Below the pieces are notes generated by a model that worked only from the letters and a program-made list of their open reading frames with translations, was not told the DNA's origin and did not search any database. Shown here piece by piece: positions 7,092-14,764 of a stretch of 36,655 nt of DNA (the first letter of the stretch is position 1; each line of letters starts with the position of its first letter). This DNA comes from W589 sp964611805 (GTDB taxonomy: Bacteria; Chloroflexota; Dehalococcoidia; Dehalococcoidales; Fen-1064), in NCBI GenBank assembly GCA_964611805.1, contig CAZTBG010000018.1, forward strand, positions 1 to 36,655, given 5' to 3'. The position numbers and the translations under genes were made by a program.

Positions 7092-7694
7092 GTGATTGCC
7101 CTTTACATCGTAGCGGGCATCCTTCTGGCAATCGTCCTAGTTCTTTCGGTACCGGTCGACCTGGTATTTGATTTCAGGATGGGTGGTGAGGGGAAGGCCC
7201 TATTAAGGGTGGAGTGGCTCTTCGGACTGATTGGAAAGAGGCTGCTTCCGCGCAAGGAGAAGGAAAAGCCCAGAAAGGTCGAGAAGCCGAAAAAGAGGAA
7301 AAGACGGAACTTCGGGGCTTTTCTGCCTTATCTGGCACTGTCCAGGAGCAGGGGGGTAGTGCCCGCATTTATAAGACTGGTCAGACGGATAGTAGGCAGT
7401 CTCCATGTCGGTCAGCTTGAGGCTGACATTCAGTTGGGGCTTGATGACCCGGCAGATATGGGGATAGTGTACGGGGTGTTGTGGCCTGCCTTCGTTTTGC
7501 CTATTACGTTTGGTTCTAGTGTCTTGAGGATTAAACCCGTCTTTGATAGTCCCACCTTTGAGGTTGCTTTTCAAGGAAAGGTGAGGGTCTTTCCCGCAGA
7601 GGTAGTGACCAATGCCCTCCGATTTATCCTCTCTCCGGCAGGTCTACGTCTGATTAAAGTAATGGCGGTATCACGGTGGAAAAGGAAGAAATAA
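7092..7694 (+). CDS. DUF2953 (YtfI-like) membrane-anchored protein
   Basis: This 200-residue protein starts with GTG after GAAGAGA. A single N-terminal membrane segment (residues about 2-22, IALYIVAGILLAIVLVLSVP) is followed by VDLVFDFRMGG and a basic Lys/Arg linker at residues about 52-73. The C-terminal domain includes QLEADIQLGLDDPADMGIVYG, the characteristic part of DUF2953. It lies directly after the GerW-like gene, the known pairing of ytfI and ytfJ. It is probably anchored in the cytoplasmic membrane. The function is unknown beyond this association. Confidence 0.85.
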   Translation: MIALYIVAGILLAIVLVLSVPVDLVFDFRMGGEGKALLRVEWLFGLIGKRLLPRKEKEKPRKVEKPKKRKRRNFGAFLPYLALSRSRGVVPAFIRLVRRIVGSLHVGQLEADIQLGLDDPADMGIVYGVLWPAFVLPITFGSSVLRIKPVFDSPTFEVAFQGKVRVFPAEVVTNALRFILSPAGLRLIKVMAVSRWKRKK

Positions 7695-7924
7695 GCGCCG
7701 GTACGCTTATTAGAGTTGGAGAGGTAACGCTGGTACCGATTCTACGAACGACCGTAGTCTGCCTGAGCGGTCGCCGGGGTATCACTGGTTTCGGCACCAG
7801 GGAAGTCATCGGCATGGTGGTGGTCTCACCGGAGGGGAATCGTGCTATCAGTGTCTCAGGTGAAGAGGTACCGGTTGAGAAATACACGGAAAAGGTACCT
7901 GAAATTAACGAATTATTGCGGTAG
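7676..7924 (+). CDS. Small hypothetical protein of the GerW/DUF2953 cluster
   Basis: This 82-residue protein starts with GTG at 7676, so its first 19 bases overlap the end of the DUF2953 gene in another frame. AGTAATGGCGG shortly before may serve for initiation by translational coupling. The sequence is mostly beta-type (GTLIRVGEVTLVPILRTTVV, then GTREVIGMVVVSP) and ends with a charged helix. VGEVTLVPI is reminiscent of the IEGKTIIPLVSI segment of the neighbouring GerW-like protein, so it may be a reduced relative of that fold. That is my inference. There is no signal peptide. Confidence 0.65.
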   Translation: MEKEEISAGTLIRVGEVTLVPILRTTVVCLSGRRGITGFGTREVIGMVVVSPEGNRAISVSGEEVPVEKYTEKVPEINELLR

Positions 7925-7952
7925 GGATGTCAGACAAATACTACCCGGCAGC

Positions 7953-8822
7953 TTACCAGAACATTTCACCTGAGGGTATTTCAACGGCGTCTTCAGCTTC
8001 CGGGGGCAGCTCTATGGATACAGGTTGGTTGTAATCGTGCGCTATCATATCTACTGTAGCATCTATCCTCATTGAACCCTCTTCGTCTGGGAATCCCAGG
8101 TCTTCCGGAGTCAACTCCAAAAACATATCCAGTGATGAACGTATTATAAAATGCGTGTCCTTGGCGATATAGTAAGTCAATGTAATGTGGTCATACATTT
8201 CAAGGATAATGTCTACCGCTATATTTGGTATCTCTATCTCTTTTCCGAAAAATATCAACTGTTGCGATACGTATTCCCAGAGCAGGTCTGCATCCGGGAC
8301 GACTTCAACAACGTAGCAATCTACACCGTTTACTATCTCACTGTCGAGAACGGTAATTTGAGCAGTTTCGACGAGTGCTGTCAAGGATTCAACCTGGTCC
8401 ATCTCGCATAGGATATCTTCAGGCATCTGCCCTTTTATCCACAGGGGATTTCCAATGAGACCCGGCATGTCTATATACATGTACATCATATTATCGATAA
8501 GATATAGTGTTTCTGCTATCTCTACCTCATCCAACTCAGGTGACATCATTTGAATGTCCATTAAAATCTTCATCTTAAGATTTTTAACGTCTATTGCACC
8601 GCCGTAATACATGCTCAAATGTATTTCGTGTGTTTCATCCTCCGCTTCAATAGTCATATCCATTTCCATATTCGTGTCTATCTGATACGTCTCTACGTTT
8701 TGCCCTGACTCTAGAATGCCAGCGACTATTTCTTCCGCTGAAGGTAGTTGTTCACCACTGCATGCAGTAACAGTCAGGACGACAATCAATGCCAGAGAAA
8801 CGACAACGGCTTTCTTTAACAT
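7953..8822 (-). CDS. LolA/LppX-like lipoprotein
   Basis: This is a 289-residue predicted lipoprotein. The chosen ATG (8822) has GGAGG 8 bases upstream, whereas the longer reading to 8840 would place the ribosome site inside the gene. Residues 1-20 are a signal peptide with lipobox VTAC and Cys21 lipidated. The body (LPSAEEIVAGILESGQNVETYQ, then strand-rich sequence with many Met and acidic residues) looks like the LolA/LppX half-barrel class seen in the lipoprotein at 1822-2955. It lacks that protein's C-terminal immunoglobulin-like domain. It has its own strong promoter at 8894-8923. The function is unknown. The last 12 codons are partly duplicated at 8932-8966. Confidence 0.8.
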   Translation of the reverse strand: MLKKAVVVSLALIVVLTVTACSGEQLPSAEEIVAGILESGQNVETYQIDTNMEMDMTIEAEDETHEIHLSMYYGGAIDVKNLKMKILMDIQMMSPELDEVEIAETLYLIDNMMYMYIDMPGLIGNPLWIKGQMPEDILCEMDQVESLTALVETAQITVLDSEIVNGVDCYVVEVVPDADLLWEYVSQQLIFFGKEIEIPNIAVDIILEMYDHITLTYYIAKDTHFIIRSSLDMFLELTPEDLGFPDEEGSMRIDATVDMIAHDYNQPVSIELPPEAEDAVEIPSGEMFW

Positions 8823-8893
8823 TTTGTTTCCCTCCTTCACACCATGCTGGACATCAGTGGAAGAGAACTCACGGGTTCATGACGTGTGGTCAT

Positions 8894-8923
8894 AATATAG
8901 TGGAGAAGAGTGCAAAATGTCAA
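8894..8923 (-). promoter_or_regulatory. Strong sigma-70-type promoter for the second lipoprotein gene
   Basis: On the minus strand a perfect TTGACA (8923-8918), an 18-base spacer and TATATT (8899-8894). The predicted start is near 8887, giving a leader of about 65 bases that ends in the GGAGG before the ATG at 8822. Confidence 0.65.
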
Positions 8924-8931
8924 GAGTCGGT

Positions 8932-8966
8932 GGTATTTCAATGGTGTCTTCAGCTTCTGGAGACAG
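8932..8966 (-). pseudogene. 35-bp remnant of a duplicated lipoprotein C-terminus
   Basis: These 35 bases match 7975-8009, near the 3' end of the neighbouring lipoprotein gene, at 30 of 35 positions, and all five differences are transitions. In the same frame they encode LSPEAEDTIEIP against LPPEAEDAVEIP. The segment starts directly after the stop codon of the MazG-like gene. It looks like the tail of a lost tandem copy. Confidence 0.55.
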
Positions 8967-9311
8967 TTAGGAGGTATCCTGTTTTTCATTCCACGCACGG
9001 CTGAGGTTTTTTCTCATTTTCTTTAAATAGGACTCCTGCAGATCTATGCCTCCATAGTTTGCAAGTTTAAGGATGTATGCTAAACAGTCAGCAAGTTCTT
9101 CTCCAAAATGGTTTCTGGCCTCCTCCAAGATGGTTGGTTCGTCAGCTGTCTTGAAATTGCGGACTGCACTCACTACTTCTCCAATCTCCCCGGAGAGATA
9201 GGCCACGTTTCTCAGCAGGTCTGCATCAAACCCTTTCTCGCGGTCAAGTAACTCGTGAAAAGTCTGTAATTCCCGAATACATAGTTGGTCTCTACTGAGT
9301 AGCTCCTCCAT
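8967..9311 (-). CDS. MazG-like nucleotide pyrophosphohydrolase
   Basis: This 114-residue all-alpha protein has the MazG/dCTPase-type pattern. A first helix holds GEIGEVVSAV (Glu42, Glu45), and a second holds EELADCLAYILKLA (Glu72, Asp75). Together they give the ExxE...ExxD metal site that hydrolyses nucleoside triphosphates to monophosphate and pyrophosphate. The length fits single-domain house-cleaning members such as RS21-C6/MazG-like proteins. GGAGG lies a few bases before the ATG. It follows cimA by 97 bases on the same strand, so it may receive read-through from the branched-chain operon, but nothing ties it to that pathway. Confidence 0.85.
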   Translation of the reverse strand: MEELLSRDQLCIRELQTFHELLDREKGFDADLLRNVAYLSGEIGEVVSAVRNFKTADEPTILEEARNHFGEELADCLAYILKLANYGGIDLQESYLKKMRKNLSRAWNEKQDTS

Positions 9312-9408
9312 GTGATACCTCCACAGATTGAATGGCGATTGAGTTTATCTGTTGATAGTACTTGTAACGAGGCGCTGGTTAATTACTAGTATATAGCTTA
9401 GCCGAAAC

Positions 9409-11010
9409 CTAGCCACCGCCCGATACCTCGTGTTTCAGCAGCCAGTACTCCAGACTGTCGGCCAGGGCCAGCCAGCTTGCTTCGATGATATCGGCGGAAC
9501 TGCCGACAGTGCGCCAGTCGTCAACGCCGTCACTGGACTCAATAAGCACACGCACCTGTGACTCCGTGCCGGTGCTTTCTTCAAGGATACGGACTTTGTA
9601 GTCCACCAGCTTAACGGCTGCCAGGCTGGGGTAGAACACCAGTAGCGCCTTGCGGAGGGCTTGGTCGAGGGCGTTGACCGGACCGTTACCCTCGGCCACG
9701 GTGTGCATGATTTCATTACCGACCCTGACCTTGACCATCGCCTCGTCCAGCATCTCTTCGCGGCCCTTCTTTGTGGGGGAGCGCCGCCGGTTCTCGACCA
9801 ACACCATGAAGTCGACCAGCTGAAATGGTGATTTATAGTCCGGCTTGGCGCGGTGTACCAGCAGGTCAAAGGAGGCCTCGGCATTTTCGTACTGGAAGCC
9901 GCGGCTCTCCATCAACTTTATCTGGTCAAACAGCTCTTTGACCTCCTTTTTGTCGGTTGGAATATCCAGGCCACGTTCCTGGGCCTTCTGGATGATGCTC
10001 CGCCTGCCAGCCTGTTCCGAGACGACAATCCGCCGCTTGTTACCGACCCTGATTGGGTCAATGTGTTGGTAGGCGTCCGCCCACTTGGCGACACCGTCAG
10101 CGTGATAACCGGCCTTGTGGCTGAAGGCGCTGGCGCCGACGAAAGGAAGAAAGGCATCCGGAATCAGGTTAGCTGCCTCACTTACATAGTGGGAGACCTC
10201 GGACAGCTTGGCAAGCTGTTCATCACTGATGCAGTCAATACCCATCTTCAGTTTCAGGACAGGGATAATGGAGCAAAGATTGGCATTGCCGCAGCGTTCG
10301 CCGTAGCCGTTAATGGTGCCCTGAATATGAGTAGCCCCGTTTTCCACGGCTGCCAGAGTGTTGGCTACTGCCAGACCGCTGTCATTGTGGGTGTGGATAC
10401 CGAGCGGCACGCGGGTAGTCTTTTTGGCGGCTTTAACAGCGGTGGTTATTTCGCCGGGGAGCGCCCCACCGTTAGTGTCGCACAGCACCAGACAGTCCGC
10501 CCCGGCCCCGGCGGCCACTTCAAGAGTCTTCAGACTGTATTCGGGGTTGCTCTTGTACCCATCAAAGAAGTGCTCGGCATCAAAGAAGACTTTCATGCCC
10601 CTGGCTTTAAGGTAGCGGACGGAGTCGTCAATCATCCTCAGATTTTCCTCGAGGGTTGTCCCGAGCACACGCTTTACGTGCAAATCAGAGCTTTTGGCGA
10701 CGATGGTAGCTGTCCCGAATCCGGCATTGACCAGCATGATGAGATTTTCGTCATCTTCGGCCTTGATACCGGCATGCCGGGTGCTGCCGAAGACGGCGAT
10801 TTGTGCATTTTTTAGCTCCAGGCTTCGCATCTTTTCGAAGAACTCGGCATCCTTCGGATTGGAACCGGGCCAGCCGCCTTCGATGTAGTGGATACCGAGC
10901 TCGTCAAGCTTTTCGGCAATCTTCAGTTTATCAACCACAGAGAAGGAGATGCCCTCTTTTTGTGCCCCGTCCCTGAGAGTGGTATCGTAAAGTTCCACTT
11001 CTGGCACCAC
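9409..11010 (-). CDS. cimA: Citramalate synthase
   Basis: This 533-residue enzyme condenses pyruvate and acetyl-CoA to (R)-citramalate, the first step of the threonine-independent route to 2-oxobutyrate and isoleucine. It has the LeuA-like TIM-barrel motifs LYDTTLRDGAQ (7-17), HTHND (206-210, metal ligands) and GTINGYGERCGNA (231-243). A C-terminal regulatory domain follows (about 390-525), the usual site of isoleucine feedback. KEG at residues 18-20 and the YIEGGWPGSNPKD segment separate this CimA type from true LeuA, as I recall. The start is GTG at 11010 with AGGAGG 7 bases upstream; an ATG at 11015 is out of frame. It is the last pathway gene of the operon, 11 bases after leuB. Confidence 0.93.
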   Translation of the reverse strand: MVPEVELYDTTLRDGAQKEGISFSVVDKLKIAEKLDELGIHYIEGGWPGSNPKDAEFFEKMRSLELKNAQIAVFGSTRHAGIKAEDDENLIMLVNAGFGTATIVAKSSDLHVKRVLGTTLEENLRMIDDSVRYLKARGMKVFFDAEHFFDGYKSNPEYSLKTLEVAAGAGADCLVLCDTNGGALPGEITTAVKAAKKTTRVPLGIHTHNDSGLAVANTLAAVENGATHIQGTINGYGERCGNANLCSIIPVLKLKMGIDCISDEQLAKLSEVSHYVSEAANLIPDAFLPFVGASAFSHKAGYHADGVAKWADAYQHIDPIRVGNKRRIVVSEQAGRRSIIQKAQERGLDIPTDKKEVKELFDQIKLMESRGFQYENAEASFDLLVHRAKPDYKSPFQLVDFMVLVENRRRSPTKKGREEMLDEAMVKVRVGNEIMHTVAEGNGPVNALDQALRKALLVFYPSLAAVKLVDYKVRILEESTGTESQVRVLIESSDGVDDWRTVGSSADIIEASWLALADSLEYWLLKHEVSGGG

Positions 11011-11021
11011 TTCATTACCTC

Positions 11022-12113
11022 CTATACCCTGGCGGCTATCAGGTCGCCCATCTGTCGCGTGCCGACCTTTGCCTGCCCCTCTGCCATAATATCATAGGTA
11101 CGGTAGCCTTCATCAAGCACCTGGTCGACTGCTTTCTCGATGGCTCTGGCCTCTTCAGGCAGGCCGAGAGAGTGCCGCAGCATCATGGCGACGCTGAGAA
11201 TAAGGGCGCACGGATTTGCCATGTCCTGCCCGGCGCGTCGGGGAGCGCTTCCGTGAATCGGCTCGTACATGCCGGGTATCTTTACTCCATCCTGTGGCAC
11301 CCCGGCCAGGCTGGCTGACGGCAGCATTCCCATTGAGCCGGCCAGCATCGAGGCCTCGTCGGTGAGAATATCACCGAAGGTGTTTTCGGTGACGAGGACG
11401 TCCAGATAGGTGGGGTTCTGGATGAGACGCATGGAGCAGGAATCGACCAGCATGTGCTCCAGTTCAACATCCGGGTAGTCCTCTGATACTTCGACGGCTA
11501 CCTGCCGCCAGAGGCGTGACGATTCCAGCACGTTGGCCTTGTCCACCGAGATTAGGTGCTTACGACGGGTTCTGGCCAGCTCGAAGCCGACTTTGACAAT
11601 ACGCTCAATCTCCTGCTCGGAGTAGACCATGGAGTCGACTGCCCGCCGGCCCCGCGATGTCCGCCAGCGTTTCTTGGGTCTACCAAAGTAGAGACCGCCG
11701 GTAAGCTCGCGGACGAAAATAAAATCCACCCCCCTGATTACTTCAGGCTTGAGGTTGGTGGAATCGACCAGCATCGGAAAGACCTTTACCGGCCGCAGGT
11801 TGGCGAACAGTCCCATTCCTTTACGCAGCGCCAGCAGGCCGTCTTCGGGGCGGACGCTGGCCTGGGGGTCGTCCCACTTGGGGCCACCGACGGCACCGAG
11901 CAGGACGGCATCAGACTGCTTGCACATCTTAAGGCAGTCTTTAGTTAGAGCCTCACCGGTCTCGTCAATGGAGATGCCACCAATCAGGTCGTACTTCAGA
12001 TTGAAGCTGTGACCGAATTTTTTCCCGACCGCCTTCAGTACCTTGATGCCTTCATTGGTGACCTCCGGGCCAATGCCGTCGCCCGGCAAGACTACCAGAT
12101 TGAATGATGCCAT
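11022..12113 (-). CDS. leuB: 3-isopropylmalate dehydrogenase
   Basis: This 363-residue enzyme oxidises and decarboxylates 3-isopropylmalate to 2-oxoisocaproate with NAD+. Visible features are LPGDGIGPEV near the start, LLGAVGGPKWDD, the substrate-binding arginines in LRKGMGLFANLRPVKV, GGLYFGRP, DKANVLESSRLWR, NPTYLDVLVTENTFGDILTDEAS with the metal-binding aspartates, and YEPIHGSAPRRAG. Length and motifs are typical. Its ATG overlaps the leuD stop by one base (TAATG), indicating coupled translation. cimA follows after 11 bases. A basic KKRWRTSRGRR segment follows the GGLYFGRP motif where other LeuB proteins often have a shorter or less basic loop. Confidence 0.95.
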   Translation of the reverse strand: MASFNLVVLPGDGIGPEVTNEGIKVLKAVGKKFGHSFNLKYDLIGGISIDETGEALTKDCLKMCKQSDAVLLGAVGGPKWDDPQASVRPEDGLLALRKGMGLFANLRPVKVFPMLVDSTNLKPEVIRGVDFIFVRELTGGLYFGRPKKRWRTSRGRRAVDSMVYSEQEIERIVKVGFELARTRRKHLISVDKANVLESSRLWRQVAVEVSEDYPDVELEHMLVDSCSMRLIQNPTYLDVLVTENTFGDILTDEASMLAGSMGMLPSASLAGVPQDGVKIPGMYEPIHGSAPRRAGQDMANPCALILSVAMMLRHSLGLPEEARAIEKAVDQVLDEGYRTYDIMAEGQAKVGTRQMGDLIAARV

Positions 12114-12613
12114 TAAGTCCTCCTGCTCGCCAGTCTCTTTTTCGTATGCTCAATCAGCCCGCCGGCGGCGATTAACTCTCCCATAAAGGCCGGGTAGGGC
12201 TTGGCGGTGAACTCTTTACCCCGGGTCAGGTTTTTTATTTTACCGCCGGCCAGGTCTACTTCCATTTCGTCACCGGCTTCCGTGCCCGCTACCGCCTCCT
12301 CACTTTCCAGCAAGGGCAGGCCGATATTTATTGCGTTGCGGAAGAAGATGCGGGCAAAGCTGCTGGCAATGACGCAGGATATGCCGGATGCCTTGATTGC
12401 CAGCGGGGCGTGCTCCCGGGATGAGCCGCAGCCGAAGTTGGTTGTGCCCATAATTATGTCACCCGGCTGTACCCTGTTGAGAAACTCTGTATCGATGTCT
12501 TCCATGCAGTGTTCTGCCAGCTCCGCCGGCTCAGAGAGGTTCAGGTACCGCGCCGGGATAATGGCATCGGTATCAACATTAGCCCCGTATTTAAAGACTT
12601 TTCCTTTTAGCAT
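12113..12613 (-). CDS. leuD: 3-isopropylmalate dehydratase small subunit
   Basis: This 166-residue small subunit pairs with LeuC to isomerise 2-isopropylmalate to 3-isopropylmalate. It begins MLKGKVFKYGANVDTDAIIP, and the swivelling-domain loop GTTNFGCGSSREHAPLAIK is intact. The length is that of the LeuD type found with a separate LeuC of about 420 residues. It is adjacent to leuB (one-base overlap) but unusually far from its partner leuC (stop at 15373), because three unrelated genes lie between them. Bases 12614-12706, between the unrelated gene and leuD, show AT-rich sequence but no promoter I can support. Confidence 0.94.
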   Translation of the reverse strand: MLKGKVFKYGANVDTDAIIPARYLNLSEPAELAEHCMEDIDTEFLNRVQPGDIIMGTTNFGCGSSREHAPLAIKASGISCVIASSFARIFFRNAINIGLPLLESEEAVAGTEAGDEMEVDLAGGKIKNLTRGKEFTAKPYPAFMGELIAAGGLIEHTKKRLASRRT

Positions 12614-12706
12614 GTGTAGTCTCCTTATTTTCTGTAGTGATTATATCATGAACCTTCATTCAGAATATTTTGCGTTCCTTCGTCTTGTAACCAGCCTATC
12701 GCTATA

Positions 12707-13381
12707 CTATTCCTGGAAGATTAGTGGTTCTTGGTCGAGGCTTATTTCTTTCCAGAATTGTAATCCTAGCACCTTCAGGAGACGGCCCTTCGCATATATC
12801 GTGGGCTTGAATCTGGCATGTGCTCGGTGAGAGGCAATGTTGTCTATGGCTACTGCATTCCGTGATGCCACGCGTCCTATTTCTCTGAGATATTGTAGTC
12901 TCTTGAAATACCCGTATACCATCAGTCCCTGCCGCCCGTATTTTGGCAGTGTACGGGTCCCACCGGTGCATGCCTCGCCGTTTGAGAAGTCGACGTGATA
13001 AGGGACGTCGTCGATTGTTTTCTTAGCTTCCTCGGTCAGAGCTGCCCATCCAATATGGGCCAGCTCATTGTCCACTAGAATGCAGAATGCGATTCCCCCT
13101 TTATCGAGGCTCTTTTCAGCATGCGTAGAGAGCTGGCGGATATCAATACCTTTCGCGGCCAGTTCAGCCGCCTGGCTGTTTGAAGATACTATTTCGACAG
13201 AGAAGTTCTCAATTCTCGGTAAGAAGTCCGTTTCATCCCTCTCAACAAGTGAATGTTTGTACAAGTATACCTGGTCATATCGAATCAGGTACCGTCTTAA
13301 AACGGTAATGCCCCTTTTTAGGGTGGTTGCTAAACCCTCCTCCCGGAGGATGGTCTTGGTCCTTGTATATAACGCTCTCAT
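12707..13381 (-). CDS. GNAT-like N-acyltransferase, inserted between leuC and leuD
   Basis: This 224-residue protein opens with a basic helical region (MRALYTRTKTILREEGLATTL). The C-terminal half follows the GNAT pattern: a central strand GIAFCILVDNELAHIGWAAL, then GGTRTLPKYGRQGLMVYGYFKRL where acetyl-CoA usually binds, then an Asn/Ser segment (AIDNIASHRAHARFKPTIYAKG) like the N..S...K.GF end of many acyltransferases. I infer an acyl transfer role, perhaps on a sugar or peptide, but cannot name a substrate. There is no Shine-Dalgarno; instead two identical 10-base units lie just upstream of the ATG. It interrupts the leuC-leuD order together with two other genes. Confidence 0.55.
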   Translation of the reverse strand: MRALYTRTKTILREEGLATTLKRGITVLRRYLIRYDQVYLYKHSLVERDETDFLPRIENFSVEIVSSNSQAAELAAKGIDIRQLSTHAEKSLDKGGIAFCILVDNELAHIGWAALTEEAKKTIDDVPYHVDFSNGEACTGGTRTLPKYGRQGLMVYGYFKRLQYLREIGRVASRNAVAIDNIASHRAHARFKPTIYAKGRLLKVLGLQFWKEISLDQEPLIFQE

Positions 13382-13382
13382 T

Positions 13383-13404
13383 TTATTTATCTGCTTATTT
13401 ATCT
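13383..13404. repeat. 10-bp direct repeat abutting the GNAT-like gene start
   Basis: TTATTTATCT occurs at 13383-13392 and again at 13395-13404 with a 2-base spacer, directly upstream of the minus-strand ATG at 13381. It could be an operator or simple AT-rich sequence. No ribosome site is visible there. Confidence 0.35.
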
Positions 13405-13443
13405 ATGTTTCTTTTAACCTGTGTACCAACCCCTCACCCTTTA

Positions 13444-13503
13444 TCCCTCTCCCCTTTTGAAGGGGAGAGGGAAGATAGAGAGGAAAGGGGCTTCGCCCCT
13501 TTC
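13444..13503 (-). repeat. Dispersed two-hairpin repeat between the AlbA_2 and GNAT-like genes
   Basis: Hairpin A has a perfect 13-base stem (13444-13456 with 13460-13472, loop TTG). Hairpin B has GAAAGGGGC (13483-13491) and GCCCCTTTC (13495-13503), loop TTC. In minus orientation B precedes A, as in the copies at 15320, 26171 and 29503. It may also act as a transcript-processing or termination signal. Confidence 0.8.
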
Positions 13504-13528
13504 AAACCCCTGAATACCACACACAACA

Positions 13529-14692
13529 TTATCTTCTCGGTGCCCATTCACCTTCTTCGTTGTAGTTCAGCGACCTAGGATATCCGCAAGCATTCCATAT
13601 AGCATCGAAACATGGTCGAAGTACGTGTGCAGGTTCATTATCATAGCTTTCTATAACAACTTCAGGCAATAGCAGGTTATCTCTGTCAATCGCGTGGTGA
13701 GTAAGAGATCTACGGACAGCCATAAAATAGCCTCTTACTCGGAGAAGATTTAAGAAAACAAAGATTGGAGGCTCCACAGTCAACGATTTAAACACGGATA
13801 TGTACTCTTTAAGAGAAGCGATTATTTCTTGTTCAAAGGCGATACTGGGTATATATAAATTGTCCTCATGAGGTTCGAGTAATAATCCTTCTACGGCTTC
13901 AATTATGCCATTTCTGTATAATTGTACGTAGGAATGTGACTTGCCTTCCCTAAGTGCAGAGTAAGCCAGAATACCATCCAGATTATACCTGTCATTCCAT
14001 CCAGAACAGAATATTGGACTCAATTTGATTCGACTCGAATGTACGGTGTCAATATCGTATCGTTGCCCCATCGATAATGAAGCTATTGGTATGACGTGTA
14101 GTACTATCTTGGGGTTTTCAATCATAGGTATTGGCATTTCATCAGATAATATCTTGGCTATTCGGTCTGCTCTGAAATCCCTGATTCTCTCTGTTAAAGT
14201 CTCTGATGTTACAAAAGCCGAGCGTAGTTCGTCCACATCAAGCAGATATTTACCGTTTGAACTTCTGGAGTAGAACTTGTCGTACCCATCATATATAACA
14301 CGATGGGGACTTGCCCAACTATTTGGTACTCTTAATACTATAGCTACCTTTGGATTGGAGAGTGGGATAGCGTGTGTGTGAATACCCTGTATTCGCGGTC
14401 GTATCCCATCTCTTAGCATGTTCTCCAAACGTAGAATGGCTCCATCTATGTCACTTATATTAAGACCATCTAGTGACGTGGGGACTCCCGCTTGTGCGGC
14501 TATGCCGTAGACAATGTCGCCACCGATGGCATTAGCAAATGACGACACATCAGCAAGGAACTCTCTTCTGTCGTTCTTGGAGTCCCCTGGTAACGCACGC
14601 TTGTACTCCAGCGTCTTACGTTCGGCAACTTTACTATCCACTAGAGATTGCAGGTTTTCCTCTCTAATTTCGTTTATAGGCTTTTCAATCAT
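13529..14692 (-). CDS. AlbA_2 (Schlafen-like) domain protein
   Basis: This is a 387-residue protein. Residues about 22-65 (VAERKTLEYKRALPG, then REFLADVSSFANAIGGDIVYGI) are the hallmark of the AlbA_2 domain: Glu-x-lysine-rich strand, a helix with FANA, and a GG turn. AlbA_2 domains occur in Schlafen-type nucleases and in many putative transcription regulators of mobile or accessory regions. The remaining 300 residues lack any motif I know. By eye the base composition is clearly more AT-rich than the leu genes around it, which suggests acquisition from elsewhere. It lies in the leuC-leuD gap. The start has GGTGGG upstream. It may be a defence or regulatory protein, but the sequence alone does not decide. 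Confidence 0.7.
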   Translation of the reverse strand: MIEKPINEIREENLQSLVDSKVAERKTLEYKRALPGDSKNDRREFLADVSSFANAIGGDIVYGIAAQAGVPTSLDGLNISDIDGAILRLENMLRDGIRPRIQGIHTHAIPLSNPKVAIVLRVPNSWASPHRVIYDGYDKFYSRSSNGKYLLDVDELRSAFVTSETLTERIRDFRADRIAKILSDEMPIPMIENPKIVLHVIPIASLSMGQRYDIDTVHSSRIKLSPIFCSGWNDRYNLDGILAYSALREGKSHSYVQLYRNGIIEAVEGLLLEPHEDNLYIPSIAFEQEIIASLKEYISVFKSLTVEPPIFVFLNLLRVRGYFMAVRRSLTHHAIDRDNLLLPEVVIESYDNEPAHVLRPCFDAIWNACGYPRSLNYNEEGEWAPRR

Positions 14693-14764
14693 ATTCCACC
14701 CACCTCGTTAGGGTTTTACTTACTCCCCCTTGGCGGTGCTCCCGGGGCACATCAGCCTCATCTT

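Noticed and set aside
9853..10815. 320-codon open frame on the plus strand inside cimA
   Set aside because: Long antisense frames are expected opposite GC-rich genes. cimA is unmistakable on the minus strand.
12614..12706. Promoter for leuD
   Set aside because: The spacer is AT-rich, but no hexamer pair with acceptable spacing is convincing.
13430..13510. CRISPR array or direct-repeat array
   Set aside because: The repeats are paired hairpins scattered singly through the window, with no regular spacers and no cas genes nearby.
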